Positions 38,001 through 50,214 of a stretch of DNA of 64,000 nucleotides are shown here, piece by piece. The translations under genes were made by a program, and so were the position numbers. The stretch covers positions 173,975,164 to 174,039,163 of the forward strand of contig CP136066.1 of assembly GCA_032622095.1 (NCBI GenBank), in the 5' to 3' direction. Under the pieces are notes generated by a model that saw only the letters and a list, made by a program, of their open reading frames with translations, searched no databases and had not been told where the DNA came from. Position 1 is the stretch's first letter, and the number at the start of each line of letters is the position of its first letter. This DNA is from Siphonodentalium dalli (lineage: Eukaryota; Mollusca; Scaphopoda; Gadilida; Siphonodentaliidae).

Positions 38001-41000
38001 AATTCCAAATGCTAGATCGCTAGCTCATTTGTAATGATGAATTTTCGTTTTAGTTTAGTTTAGCTTATATAAAGGATCCGGGGGGGGGGGGGGCTTCACA
38101 TTTTCCTGGAAATCAACCAGAAAAAGTTCCACATAGTTAGTATATATCTCTGATGAATGAAGTTATATTCACCGAAGTAATCTGTGAATTCTGGGAAAAC
38201 GATAAGCAGGTGGTCCTAACTACAGTACTGTCGTGATTTCATGGAAAATTTGAAGTAATCTGATGCTTTATTATGTTTATGATCTTTTTCGGTATATGTG
38301 TTGACACCAGTTGAGTTCTTAGTATAGAGTGAACCATGTTGGACATTTCCGAATCTATGATATATGATATTTTGCGTTTAGATTTTACACACAGGAAGAA
38401 CAATGTACGTTCATGTGTTTTATAGTGCATGGCAATTGACCCATTCGGTAATAAAACCGGAGACAATATAGTTTTCAGACCTGGTATCAAAGCTTCACAA
38501 TACATTGTTCTAAATGAAATGTTAATCGCTTACTATACTTAGATGGCCGTTCGGCAACGGTTTCTGACAATCATATTAACACTGTGTTGACGCTGAACAC
38601 ATCAAGATTTGAACATGAACAATACCTTTACATTTGGGAGAAGGATTAATACAATGCATGCATCCTCGTGTCTGGTGCTAAATGGGTGCTGACCCATACC
38701 CATATAATCTGGAAATATAACGATCCGAATATCATCGATGTCATGATTATGTTTCACCATTTTAGAGTGACATAAAATTTAAATATAAGATTTGTATGCA
38801 GCTATATATGACAATTTTAAAGGTACTCAATCCGATCAGAGGGTCCTATATTAGCATTTCTTTGGCTTTGGGGGTAAACAATATTTGATTCGAGTCGAGG
38901 AACCCACCCATCAAAGCTCAGATTGATTAGATATCGATTTTTTAAATCTATTAATTTTCGGATATCTGTCCCAATAGTTAGCAAACCACGTGATCATAAC
39001 AGACAAATTGTGGGTGTAAGATGGATAACTCTAAAATCAAGTGGTTATTATTGTTAATAATAACCAGTAAGATGGATAACTTTAAAATCAAGTGGTTATT
39101 ATTGTTAATAATAAGCACTTGATTTTAGAGTTATCCATCTTACACCCGCAATTTGTCTGTTTTGATCACGTGGTTTGCTAACTATTGGGACAGATCTCCG
39201 AAAATTAATAGATTTCAAAAATCGATATCTAATCAACCTGAGCTTTGATGGGTGGGTTCCTCGACTCGAATCATATTTTTGTTTAGCCCCAAAGCAAATT
39301 AATAGTAATATAGGACCCTCTGATCGGATTGAGTACCTTTAACCAGACATAATTTTATTTACTGTTTTCCGAAATATAATACAGCACAAATGGCCTCTAT
39401 AGATATCGTACTCGTGTAACAATACACTCGTGTAACAATCTCGAATACATGCTTTTAGACTGCTATTCTATATATTGTTATTGAACCCATGTGTTACGGT
39501 ATATGTTTGGTTTACCTCGTGCGTAATATATGCTATCTATTATTCTCGCTTAAAGTCCGTAAATAGCAACAGTTTATTTATACCAGAAAATTATTATACA
39601 AATTCCCCACATCAATAGCTCATTCAGAACATGCAAACACATTGCATATTTTGTATAATGCATTCACATATATAACAGAATACCTTTCATTGCAACAGCG
39701 TCAAGCATGAGTTGGGGTATGTTTTCAAAGTTTGGAAGCTAATTTATATTTTATATATGCTTCGATAAGTTGAGTGTCGAACCTCTGGTGTCCTGTATAA
39801 ATATCCATTTCCTCCAATGTTATTGACACTACGTGATACTGACTCACCAATCGGACGATCGATTCGGGTCATATATACAATGTCGATTGTTCATTACGTA
39901 ATTCAAACGCCGGTATGAACTCAAATATTGTAAACAATATCACGTTTAACAATTCAATTGGTTAACATTTAACATTTAGTTTTCCCAGTGTATGTTTCCA
40001 AAATATGGAAGCTAATTTTCAGAAGTGGGGCGTGCGGTATAATTTTGTCTTGCTGTTTCTGGGTCATATAAATTATAGGAATAATTTACACTATTTTGCA
40101 ATGTACTTGCCATTGCTTCTGCATTGCCCTATATAATTAGTTGGTAAGGCGCATAGCGAATTATAGGTAGTCGTAAGCCACCCGTGACGTTGGCGAAACT
40201 ATATGCATCATGGTTCGATTCCCGATTTTAAGGGGGGGGGGGGGGGGTAACATGATTTGCTTGCCTGTATGGAAACATTTGGCCTTGTATACATATATGG
40301 TCTGAGTGATCGTTTAAATTTCAAGGAAACCGTATCATACTTCCATGAATTTGTTATAAATGCTTATATGATGGTGCGCGAAATGTTAATTCATTTAACA
40401 GGTAAAGCGAATATTGGTAATCTATTGGAAAGAGAGAGTTCCAGGCTCATTCAGTACAACCCAGACACCGACAGTAATGACCATATGTGATCCTTCCGGT
40501 ACCTTTCCGTTGTATGGACTACCGTGCGAAGAATATCCAGGTTTATTTAAGGTGAGTCTCAGTAAGTGAAAGTAAATTACACTGCGTATACACTTCATGT
40601 TCCAAATACTCTGGCTGCGATTATATAATTCCATCCCGATTATTTGCTCGATCAAAAGGATTCTTGTTCTGTGTTGGAAAGTGTTACTACCGGAGTCTTT
40701 CGACCCCAAGAGAATACCAACGTTTTCGGGGACAAGCAAGGACGGATCGCTCATGGTGTATATGGCCTACCGTCCGACGAATACCATGGAATGATAAAAG
40801 TGCACAGTGCTTGACAATTTAGGTCAACCTGTCTGCATATACCCAATCCCTCTTCCAAAACCATCAACCCCTCTTCAAAAATCCTCACATACCATGAACA
40901 TCAAATACTAGTACTATGTTCATAATTCATCATCATCATCACCACCACCACCACCACCACCACCATCGTCATCGTCGTCGTCGCCACCGCCGCCACCACC

Positions 41001-43440
41001 ACCACCATCACCACCACCCCCAGTTTCAATATTCAAGAATTGGTCTATAACCATGCTCGTATAAATTATAGACGGTATGTAAAGACTCCTAAACGCGTTC
41101 GGATCTAACTTAATGAACGTTCTATTTAGGACACCGATGATCAGATATGCCTTATTATTTATCATATTATATTATATTAGTTCTTATTGTATTCATCCAC
41201 CCGACATACCATTTTCTTATAATTAACCCTTCCTTTTCTACTAGTAAATGGATTCTCAGTCAGTTAAAAGTTGTACATAGGAATGGTCTATTATTCATAT
41301 GTTGAGGGATGTTAAAGTGCAGAAGGAGCCCTATTTAGTGTGTGTGTGGGGGGGGGGGGGGTGAGGAATGTTTAGACAATAAGTTCAACAAACGATCTAT
41401 GGTCGTTTGTTGAACTTACTATATATCTGAACATTTCATGAGATAACGACTGATCAATGATGCGTTAGTATAGAAAGGGTATATACAAGATTAAATATAT
41501 TCCGCGATATAAAACCAGGATTAACTAACATATTTGAGTTACAATTGAATCGCTATAATTATATCGGCCATGCTTGTTGATAAAACCACTGGTGCTGTTG
41601 CAGTAATGTTTACAAAACAATAGTTTCAATTTAACATGCGAAATCTCGTTATCGGCGGATTATCCATTTAATTATATTCTTACTATATAATTCAGATTAA
41701 GAAATCCGTTTTTAGATGGACAATCCCCTAGAATTATTCATCTTCAAACAATACCATAATCTATAATATAATTTCAGTTTTGTTTACACGATGGGCCGGA
41801 AATTGACCCCAACTCGCCAGGAGAGGCAGACGACTCTAAAACGATCTCTACGATGATCGAACACGTCCGACAAAATCTACCAGGTTTAGATCCGAAACCG
41901 GCTGTTGTCGAGTCGTGCATATACACAGTTTGTATTAAATGAGATCACTGAGTCGCGGCCATATTGGATTCATCCATCCCCCGTTCCGCGGTTTAAGTGC
42001 TACAGGTCAAAGTTCTGGGGGTGCATTCCGTATATAGAACTTTTGAATATTCATTATTCCATATATGGAGCTTTTGATTTTGAATATTCATGAATTCTAT
42101 ATATGGCATCATGAATATTCAAAAGTTCCAAATATGGAATGCACTTCCAGAACTGTGACCTGTAACACTTAAACCACGGAACGAGGGTTGGATTCAATAT
42201 GGCCGCAACTCAGTGGCAAGGCTTATTTTCTTCCGATTTTGTTCTTATTTATATTTTCGAAATCTTCATCGTTGAACCATGTAAGAATGAATTATGGAAT
42301 TGTAGGCCCCCATTAATACAAACAAAATTTGAGTTGGCCACACCCGACACTGCATAAAACAGGGGGTGGGGGCACGTCACGTTTTGGTGGAACATAATAT
42401 AGGTATGATGTTATATTATAGCATGCTATAGCAGCATTGCCACTGTAATGTAATAAGTGACATACGTGCGCTGTACACCGGCATTTCTGTAGTGTTTCAT
42501 TCTAAAATGTATAATTATACTGCGATTCCACATTATACATGTGACGTACATGACAGTGTGACATCTGTCTCTCATTTTGGTGGCGATGTGAACAAGACAT
42601 AATGATATATATCACATCAGCTTTCTTGAACTAAAACAAATAGCATAATTATATACACCTTTAGTTTCTTTATGTTACATAATTCTGTTTCAGTTTGAGT
42701 TATAAAGACTAAAGCAAAATCTTAGCACTTTGGGGAACTGTTGAACTTTATGCTTCTCTTGGGGTGCAAATATTAACCTCTCCGGAGAAGCATTTTACAC
42801 TTGGGTTCAAGACGGTGTAGGCCTACTGTGTTACACTGCATTCCCACAAATTCATGTTGATATCATTGCAGTGCACTGAAGATGATGATTTTATACTGGA
42901 CAGGCATCCTGCTTGGAAGAACATAGTATTAGCTGCTGGGTTTTCGGGTACGTATACCATTCTCGTATTCTGCCGTTTCTACAACCAGATCAACAATAAT
43001 TGTTTCAGTAATATAAATCAGGCATTGATCTATTTATAGTTTGGCGATTTTTACTCCAGACGTATTCAGCACCAACATTTAATAATATATATGCGGTAAA
43101 ATAGTTAGAAGAAATGTTGATGGAACACGAGTTATTGGTTATTAACACTATAACGACATGTGCTCAGACAAATATAACTATTGACTTCGATTGTTGACTT
43201 TCATACTCCGCATCCAGGAAAAAAAAATTCTGTTATAAAAGATTATGCGTATTAAGTGAATGACTCGCAGACATATGAGACATACTTTGTAAGAGTATTC
43301 TATTATGATTTTTTTTAGGTCATGGCTTCAAACTGTCACCTGTGGTCGGAAAACTGCTTGCAGACATCGCTCTAAACACAACACCTGCATATAGTTTGGA
43401 ACCATTTAGGCTAAAACGATTTTGGAAGTCGCACATGTAG
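32076..43440 (+). CDS. PIPOX: Peroxisomal sarcosine/L-pipecolate oxidase (8 coding exons)
   Basis: Exons: 32076-32183, 34717-34871, 37138-37351, 37752-37934, 40402-40551, 41778-41927, 42872-42947, 43319-43440. All introns are GT-AG and the phases join into one 385-aa frame; the human enzyme is ~390 aa. The family is a flavin amine oxidase that converts sarcosine or L-pipecolate and releases H2O2 in peroxisomes. Visible features: N-terminal Rossmann motif GAGVEG (residues 12-17); HGQSRITR (47-54), matching substrate/flavin-site residues of monomeric sarcosine oxidase; [13 protein letters not shown] ending at Lys270, equivalent to the oxygen-activating Lys; ESCIYT with Cys317, the expected covalent-FAD cysteine; FILDRHP and [15 protein letters not shown] near the C-terminus. 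The protein ends in -SHM, a plausible non-canonical PTS1. The exon 2 donor (34,872) was chosen over GT at 34,870 because it keeps the frame. A possible 5' leader acceptor is at 32,035. No frame disruption is seen. Confidence 0.95.
32560..33310 (+). pseudogene. Decayed LINE (non-LTR retrotransposon) RT 3' fragment in PIPOX intron 1
   Basis: The frame starting near 32,901 reads [20 protein letters not shown], the pattern seen near the end of reverse transcriptase ORFs of CR1/Jockey-type LINEs. After a frame break it continues with fragments such as [17 protein letters not shown] and [11 protein letters not shown]. Stops and frameshifts are present and no endonuclease domain is visible, so it is a dead, truncated copy. 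The left edge is approximate. Confidence 0.65.
33897..34245. mobile_element. TTAA-bounded double-hairpin MITE in PIPOX intron 1
   Basis: It begins 'ttaaccctttacccaac' and ends 'gttgggtaaagggttaa', with a bare TTAA at each end. Inside are two near-perfect hairpins (34,045-34,125 and 34,145-34,218) of 'gccaatgcattctcttatat' / 'atataagagaatgcattggc' with opposite central 'cgaccataggtcg' orientation. Frames of 111 and 78 codons across it are artefacts. Confidence 0.87.
35731..36930. repeat. Two diverged tandem copies of a ~500-600 bp AT-rich repeat in PIPOX intron 2
   Basis: Shared blocks include 'cagaaacatgacaattt' (35,764 and 36,236), 'ttttggtttttcaatatttt' (35,926; 36,322), 'attttacccgatta' and 'tgatgattgggagtggagaa' (36,054; 36,663). 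The left end carries 'actagcaggttagcccgcc', related to 24,784 and 49,276. Short frames at 36,062-36,247 and 36,505-36,687 lie in the repeat. Confidence 0.65.
38817..39342. mobile_element. Intact TTAA-bounded 526-bp foldback in PIPOX intron 4
   Basis: It starts 'ttaaaggtactcaatccga' and ends 'cggattgagtacctttaa'; the arms pair over ~240 bp each. A short tandem duplication around 'ataactttaaaatcaagtgg' (39,027-39,117) sits at the centre. It is the most complete member of a family also found at 31,278-31,775, 23,660-24,123 and 47,811-48,045. Confidence 0.87.
40127..40233 (+). other. tRNA-like / SINE-head candidate in PIPOX intron 4
   Basis: 'tagttggtaaggcgcatagc' resembles a pol III A box, and 'ggttcgattccc' (40,213-40,224) is a near-canonical B box. 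I could not fold a clean cloverleaf or place an anticodon, so it is more likely a tRNA pseudogene or tRNA-derived SINE head than a functional tRNA. A poly-G run follows at ~40,233-40,247. Confidence 0.3.
40926..41022. repeat. CAT/CAC/CGT trinucleotide microsatellite in PIPOX intron 5
   Basis: About 100 bp of CAT, CAC and CGT/CGC triplets. An 81-codon minus-strand frame of Gly/Asp runs is produced by this repeat and is not a gene. Confidence 0.9.
41223..41482. mobile_element. TTAA-type MITE in PIPOX intron 5
   Basis: It starts 'ttaacccttccttttctact' and ends near 'tagtatagaaagggtatat', so the right TTAA is degraded. It contains the hairpin 'aagttcaacaaacga' / 'tcgtttgttgaactt' and a poly-G run at 41,347-41,361. 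It is related to 61,932-62,177. Confidence 0.6.
41946..42214. mobile_element. Foldback MITE in PIPOX intron 6
   Basis: Ends 'actgagtcgcggccatattg' and 'caatatggccgcaactcagt'; arms include 'gtgctacaggtcaaagttct' and its near complement. It begins 18 bp after the exon 6 donor. It belongs to the family at 20,029 and 56,160. Confidence 0.78.
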
Positions 43441-43608
43441 CCCAGCTGATTATGAAGTTATTCAACTGGGTTTAAATACGCGCACGAGATATACGTGCGC
43501 ATGTATTAACTATAGACGCTGTGCAATTGCATGGTCAAAGTTAATAATTATATATCTAGGTCGGAATGTGTATTAATTGTGTATCAAAGAACTATGCTGT
43601 ACTATACC

Positions 43609-43823
43609 TGTAACATATGGGATGCCAAATTGCCATTTAATAAATAATTGAGCTTAAGCGCAATAAGTAATCCCTTATTGCGCTTAAGCGCAATAAGGGA
43701 AAATCTAATTGCGATTAAGCGAAATAAGGATATTCCTTGTTCCGCTTAAGCGCAATAAGGGATTCCCTATTGCGCTTAAGCTCAATTATTTATTAAATGT
43801 CAATTTGGCATCCCATAGTTACA
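43609..43823. mobile_element. Foldback with CGCTTAAGCG palindromes just after PIPOX
   Basis: Terminal inverted repeats 'gtaacatatgggatgccaa' and 'ttggcatcccatagttac'. The interior has several 'gcgcttaagcgcaataag'-type palindromes. AATAAA at 43,639-43,644, 199 bp after the PIPOX stop, is the first good polyadenylation signal I see and lies within the element, so the 3' UTR may end inside it. Confidence 0.72.
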
Positions 43824-46266
43824 AATCTTGTTTTAATTAATCGAGGAACCATTCTTGCCATCTATGGGTCATGGTTGTTATTTTTTATTTTGACTTTGTC
43901 TTGTAAAATTCCTTTTATTTAATGCATTACGGTATCATGGGAAATGTGTGTTATATTAATTATGCATACATTGGCGCAAAGTTACGGTAACTATAAAAGG
44001 CCAACTCAACTTAAAGATACGATACGTATAATGAGTCGAATTTGAAGGAATTCAAAGGCATGATTACACGATTACTTAGTTAAGGTTAATAATCCGCAAA
44101 ATACTGTGTATGAAATGGCTGTTTTAATGCATGACCCCCGCTACTAGTTCCATAATATGAACTCAGTATTTTGAGCATCAGGATGCATACTGAGTTTCAT
44201 TTCTTAGGGTCTAATCATGTGATCCATCAAATTGATCAATGAAATTTTCTAAATACAACTTTCTAGATTATTGAGTCATATTACCGTTTGATATGTATCT
44301 TCCATTTATTTTTGGCTGGCGGATAGTTGACAATACTTTCATTTATTGAACATTTACAGCGTTTTCTTGTTTCCAAAACACATCACGTTTTCTCATTTTT
44401 TGTACGATTTCAAAACTATAGCCGGAATGCGGAACGAACCAGGTGTTATTTTCCGGCTATCAAATCGGATAAAAATGTGGAATGTTGAGTTCTTTAACCA
44501 ACCCATCATATCGATAGAACAGTAGCGCCAATTGATGCCGACGACGTGTTTCTTTATTATGTTTTAATTGACAGTTTATTTACTGTTTTCTGCATTGTAT
44601 ATTTATGTGGAAAAGGTCGACATAATTAAGTTTTTGGTATAATTGATAAATTGACAAAGTTCCCACACTATACCTGTGTGCTTGCGTGGGGCTCCATTAA
44701 GGGCAGGGCTGGCATTCTCAAAGATGACTCAAAGGAACTCAATTTCAATTTTCCAAACTCAATTTCAGAAGTTGAACTTGCGTTTAATAACACCTACAAT
44801 GTCCCGCATAAATTGTTGACGTGATTTGCTCTGCCCATGACAGCACATACAAATCCCGCCCATAGAGCACTCTGATTGGTTCGGATGGTTCCATCAAACA
44901 AGTTAGTCGCCCCATCTTCAGTCATCGTATATACCAGTACATCAATCAATTTGAATCAAGGGCACTTTAAACATGCACGCACTTAAATTTTGTCAACACG
45001 TGATGTTTCTAAAAAGGCCTAACGAGGAATAGCGAGTAACGACTACCGTGACTACGGTGACTTTAATGCAAACTGGTCAAGTGTGACTCGTCTATTTATA
45101 TAAACACTGTGATTTTTAGTTTACTGTGTCATCTGTCAACACGTGGCTTATTAGAGATTAATTCCTACTCGATGACATCAAATGCATGCAAATAATCGTT
45201 TGATATTACTGCATGCCCGGCACCCGTCTTGCAGATAATAACCATGTGACAAGTTACTGTCGCACGTGGCGCGGAATTAATTTCACACCCACGTGAATAC
45301 ATGCACGTCACTTATGACATCAGTCTGATTCGTCATAGGAAGATTCCATTCTCAAGCTAACACCAGGGGTGTCAGTTATTTGCTTTCAACATATGCTACT
45401 CGGCACTCGCAAGTAATTTTAATTGTATAGTTTATGTTTTAACTTTAATTATTATAAGCATACGGAACTACGGTACCTTTTGAAATGTTTATTTTGGTCA
45501 TGAGAGTACCAGCAGTCTCCTGTCGATGTTGTCATCATTGTATATCACGTATGTGATGGGGGGGGGGGGCTGACCCGTACATAAGACAGTTGCTATTTTA
45601 AAAAGAAATACCCGTCATTTATTTAATATTAAAGCCGGAATTGGTGTAACAATGTTCACAAAGGACGCGACATGTATCGGTTGACAATATCGGTCAGGAG
45701 ACTAAATTTTGCCGATACCGATATCTTGCCGACATCACATATGTCGTCCCGATCGGATAGCCGATGCCAATAATCGGTACAGCACTATCTTTCGGTATTG
45801 ATATATAAGAACAATATGAATGAGCCAGACATAGACAATTTTAATCCTAAAACAAGAACTAAAACACGTAAGAATTTCTAACCAATTAATGTCATTATGA
45901 CAGTATAGTATCTCAGCGGAGCGATGGGAGATAACTCTGCCCGGAGTTTGGGCTGGAGTTTGTCAAGTGGTAAGTGTGTGAATATGGCCGTGTGCGAGAA
46001 CAACGAAGACTGAGTACAGATGTTTTATACTTTTATGTTTCAATAACGTGTATATATATACTGCCGGTACGGACTACCTCACACATTTTTTTCATTTCCA
46101 TAATTTGCAGAACTATTTTTTTTAGGAAAAAATACACACAAAACCACATAACGTCTAATAAGATGAATCAATATTGAGTAGTTATGTCTGCCAGATTATT
46201 GAAAACGTGATCGAATGTTATTTTGGTCCGTTACGTGATAAAAAAAAATAGTCATGCAAAGGCTGC

Positions 46267-46301
<35 letters not shown>

Positions 46302-47810
46302 AAAAATGTATTTATTTACTCGCTGACAGTCTTGCATATTTCAGGCTCTATATATCCCGAATGCCTCAACTGACGGAGCTGCACGATACGTCCTTTGAAC
46401 GGAGATATGCTCAGCTACGCCATGGTTTACAAGTCGGATCTGCGCATGCGCGTATAAACACATCACACACCCTCACCCCCTCCCCCGATGAAATTTCTGC
46501 CAAGATGGAACTTGTAATCCGCAGTGTTTTAAACATGTACACCAATAATTAAATTATGAGTTTTTCACACAGTAGATCATGCTTTAAACGAGATGTTCTG
46601 GGCGACGTACGTCGCCGGCAAATGGTTGGCGCTTTTCGGGCGACGTATATATGTATATAAACGACATTATACGTCACCGGCACTGAATGAGTTAAAATGG
46701 TATGTTGCAGTGACCAAGAACTTTTGCAAAGCATATATCTGTTTCACAAATTTATGCATGCCGTGTATGTATAAACAGTTTGCTTTAATAAGCATATCAA
46801 TATGCCCTAACCATGGGTTAATATGCTACAATACGCATTCCCGCGTTGACGTCAAAGAAAATTACAAACTAAATATGACGGAGTGTATCACACAAAGACT
46901 GAATCAAGTTATGACACTCGTGTTTACCGGTGTTCGTTTCGTATCCGACTGAGCCGCATTTGACCCGTATTCCTGAAATTGTAACAACCAAAATGTCACG
47001 TGCTTAAATTAGTCTGATGTAAACACAAATTATGCTTCGATAAATACCTTCTTAATTGCGAATTAAAGTGTGTGTGTGCTGTTTAGAACAATATATTTGC
47101 ACGATTACATGTATTCTCTATCGATCAGGGTAAGACTCCGTTACGAATTGTTTGAATTTTGCGTTATATTTGGGTGTTTATTTCAGGGTGTCAGCGTTGT
47201 AAAATATCTAGGCCACAGTCAATTTGACTGGGGAATCGGGTTTGTTTACACTTTTCGATGTTTGTTATTTCGCTCTCAAAATCATATAAGTCGGCCAATC
47301 GGCTTGATCTTTGTATATATACGACTATACGTATTAGTTGACAAGTTTACCCCCATTTGTTTCGTCCAAGTCAGGTCAAAGGCATAAAATTTCATCTTTC
47401 CAATATCCAAATACATTATGGAGAATGCATTTTGGTGTTAAGAAACTAAACGGAAACCAGAGCTTTGCTCGTTAAGGTGTTTTCGTTTAGTTTACTGAAC
47501 TACCCCGCTACGTGCTAATTAAAATACCAGACGTAACCGGAAACTCAAAACGGGCACTGTCCTCAATTGCAACACGTGACGTAAACACTAACACGTGCTT
47601 GTAGCAGACGAAATCTGACTGACACAATATTAAAAAGGTTCGTTTAGTTTCCTATAATAATTCCATTCAATTAATTTATTAACCATGGCAATAATGTTAA
47701 GTACTATTATGCTAGGTATCACAGTTATTGGACATGGTCATGAATACCTAGGAATATGTTAAATAAAGAATAAAAGATGCATAAAAGCCATAATCCGAAA
47801 TTATATTTTT
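43824..47810. other. Intergenic, no recognisable gene
   Basis: AT-rich sequence with a poly-G run (~45,558-45,569) and a 32-base poly-A run (46,268-46,299). At 46,600-46,695 'gggcgacgta' / 'tacgtcgcc' motifs precede 'ccggcactgaatgagttaa', which resembles the right end of a TTAA-type MITE. Frames of 100-120 codons at 46,223-46,552, 46,593-46,952 and 47,070-47,387 show no domain that I recognise. Confidence 0.5.
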
Positions 47811-48045
47811 AGACCCCCCCCCCCCAAATTACTATTTATTTTGCTTCGGGTAGTTCGGGGCTAAAAAATATTTGATTCGAGTCGAGGAACCGACCCATCA
47901 AAGCTCAGATCGATCAGATACGGATTTTTGATATTTTTTATTTCCCCCAGATATTTTTTGGCAGCCGACGGTCTCGCCGAGACTCTCGAACCAAATTGTG
48001 GATGAAGATGGATAACTCTATTAAATTAAAAATCAAATGGCTTTA
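47811..48045. mobile_element. Half copy of GATTCGAGTCGAGG foldback family
   Basis: Carries 'tttgattcgagtcgaggaac' and 'gatggataactct', which match the left arm of 38,817-39,342. It starts at a poly-C run, and no right arm is found. Confidence 0.65.
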
Positions 48046-50174
48046 GGAAAGTTTAGGTGTTAGATATTTGACCACAGGAGCTTGGAACTTGATCACAGAT
48101 TTAATTAAATAAAATATATGCCATATTGTATACCATTTGAAAGAGAAAGCACCAAAACATTGTATTTATATCAACTTATCCAGTGTACATAATAAACTGT
48201 GGACATGCTGTTTTTGTTGAGTTGCCAATGCGTTTTGTCATCAAGATTGAAGTAAAAATCAGTATTATTTTCAATGCAAGTGGGATAACTCTATATATTT
48301 AAGATAGAGTTCTTCCCCTTTCATTGAAAAAGTTTGAATTCTGTTGCATTCTGGGTTCCAGAGGGGGGGGGGGGGATCTTCAGCATGGTACTTCTATATA
48401 TACCAGGGTGTTCTCCAGGCTCCAGCTACACTAGACTTGCCATCAAAATACTGATTTTACAAGTGTTTTTCTCGAGTTTACCATAGTATAACATTTTGCA
48501 TGTCCTGGAAATCTTCCTGTAAATTAAGAATTTACTAGTAATGTGGTATCATCAATTTGATTTGCAACATACCTTCACTGGATAACCCAGGTTGCTTTCC
48601 AAACAATCTGGTGAAAGAGTATACTCTGGTAATACAAGACCTCACTTCGATGCCTATGGTAAAACACAAAGCATCACATATATAAAACCACAATATGCTG
48701 TGGTAATAGTTGCCAGTGTAAACCGAATTACCCGGCATACATTATACAGGCCAATGTGAATTATCAATTAATAAACAGCTATTAGTATTACATATTTTAA
48801 CCACCAGTTGTCATTGTTGATCTGTATTTGCTTGCATATATAAAGATTTTGTACTCAATTGTATACTTTGTCACTTATTCTACATGCACATGCTTGTGTG
48901 TTGGCTGCATACCAAAAACCTCAAAATGCCCTGCATGTCCCATTACTAAAGAGTGCCCCCTTTGAAACAAAGGAAGGTTAACACCTATATAATGTGAGGG
49001 GAGGGGTAATGTGTCAAGAGTACACTACATGACTATATGGATGAAAATATGTAAGGTCCTGTGGGTTCTTCCAGTATTATGACCATGGTTAATTAATTTT
49101 CTGTTTAGTGTTATTCATGGTTGTAAGACCAAATAGAGGAAAATATTAATTATTTTCTGGTGTGGAGGCGGTGCATCGAGTCCCATGCTATAATATTTAT
49201 GTTTTATCATGCTGCACTCATACACTGCTTCCTTGCATAATTATGTATGTTGTCTCAGATTGTAATGGTATATTACTAGCAGGCTGGGGTACCCAGTGTT
49301 GCTCAGGTAAAGAATGAGTAAATTTTTAGTCCCTATTCCATGATACACCCCGGGGAATTAAGTTAATACCCCTATTCTCCCTCCATATCTTTCAAGCAGA
49401 TTGCAAACGCTCTTTATTGATACTTGGTGCCACTTTAAGTCATATGAGCTCCATGGCATCTATCCCATGACAATCACTGGGACAAGTTACACATGTGTAC
49501 CAATTTTCCCACATATATTGTAATCTGACAATAAACGCTCCGTATTGTCAGTCATATAAAATCCCATGATTTTTACTCAAAAGTTTAAACCTTCTAAAAG
49601 CTACCATGGTATACCAGGGAAATTAAAAATACTATGGTATATCAACTCACCAGGGTGAAACCACAGGGCTGAAATCACCAGAGTGAAAATACACAGTATG
49701 TGTCACTAGGGTGAAAAATACAAGGGTATTCGGGTAAATATACTAGGGTGAAAATATATGGCTGAAATCACCAGGTTGAAAACAAAATTGTGAGATTACA
49801 TGGCTGAAATTACCAAGATGTAAGTGGCAGAGTAAAAACACCAGGGTGCATTTTTGTAAAAATACCAGGGTATATTTTATATATATGGTTCCAATTCATC
49901 TAGGTGAAATATACTTGGGTTAAATACCTTGGTGATTTTAACAAATTTAGCAGGGTGAATTTTTATATAGGGGAGGAGTAACCTAAAGATAAATAGATAG
50001 ATGAACTAGTGCCCCGAAATATGGGAAACAGCATTTTAACATTTTTATATTTTACTTCTCCACTCAAGCCTCTATAATTATAACTTATAAGCATAATCTA
50101 TTGCCATGATAAGTATTGGCAGTATTTCTCCAGGGGTGGCCGCACCAGTGGGGTCAGGGGGTAGGGGAGCTACA

Positions 50175-50214
<40 letters not shown>

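Noticed and set aside
40920-41165. Gly/Asp-rich 81-codon minus-strand ORF
   Set aside because: A direct product of the CAT/CAC/CGT microsatellite in PIPOX intron 5.
46223-47387. Three 105-119 codon plus-strand ORFs
   Set aside because: The first runs through a poly-A tract, the second through short inverted repeats; none shows splice-bounded coding character or a recognisable domain.
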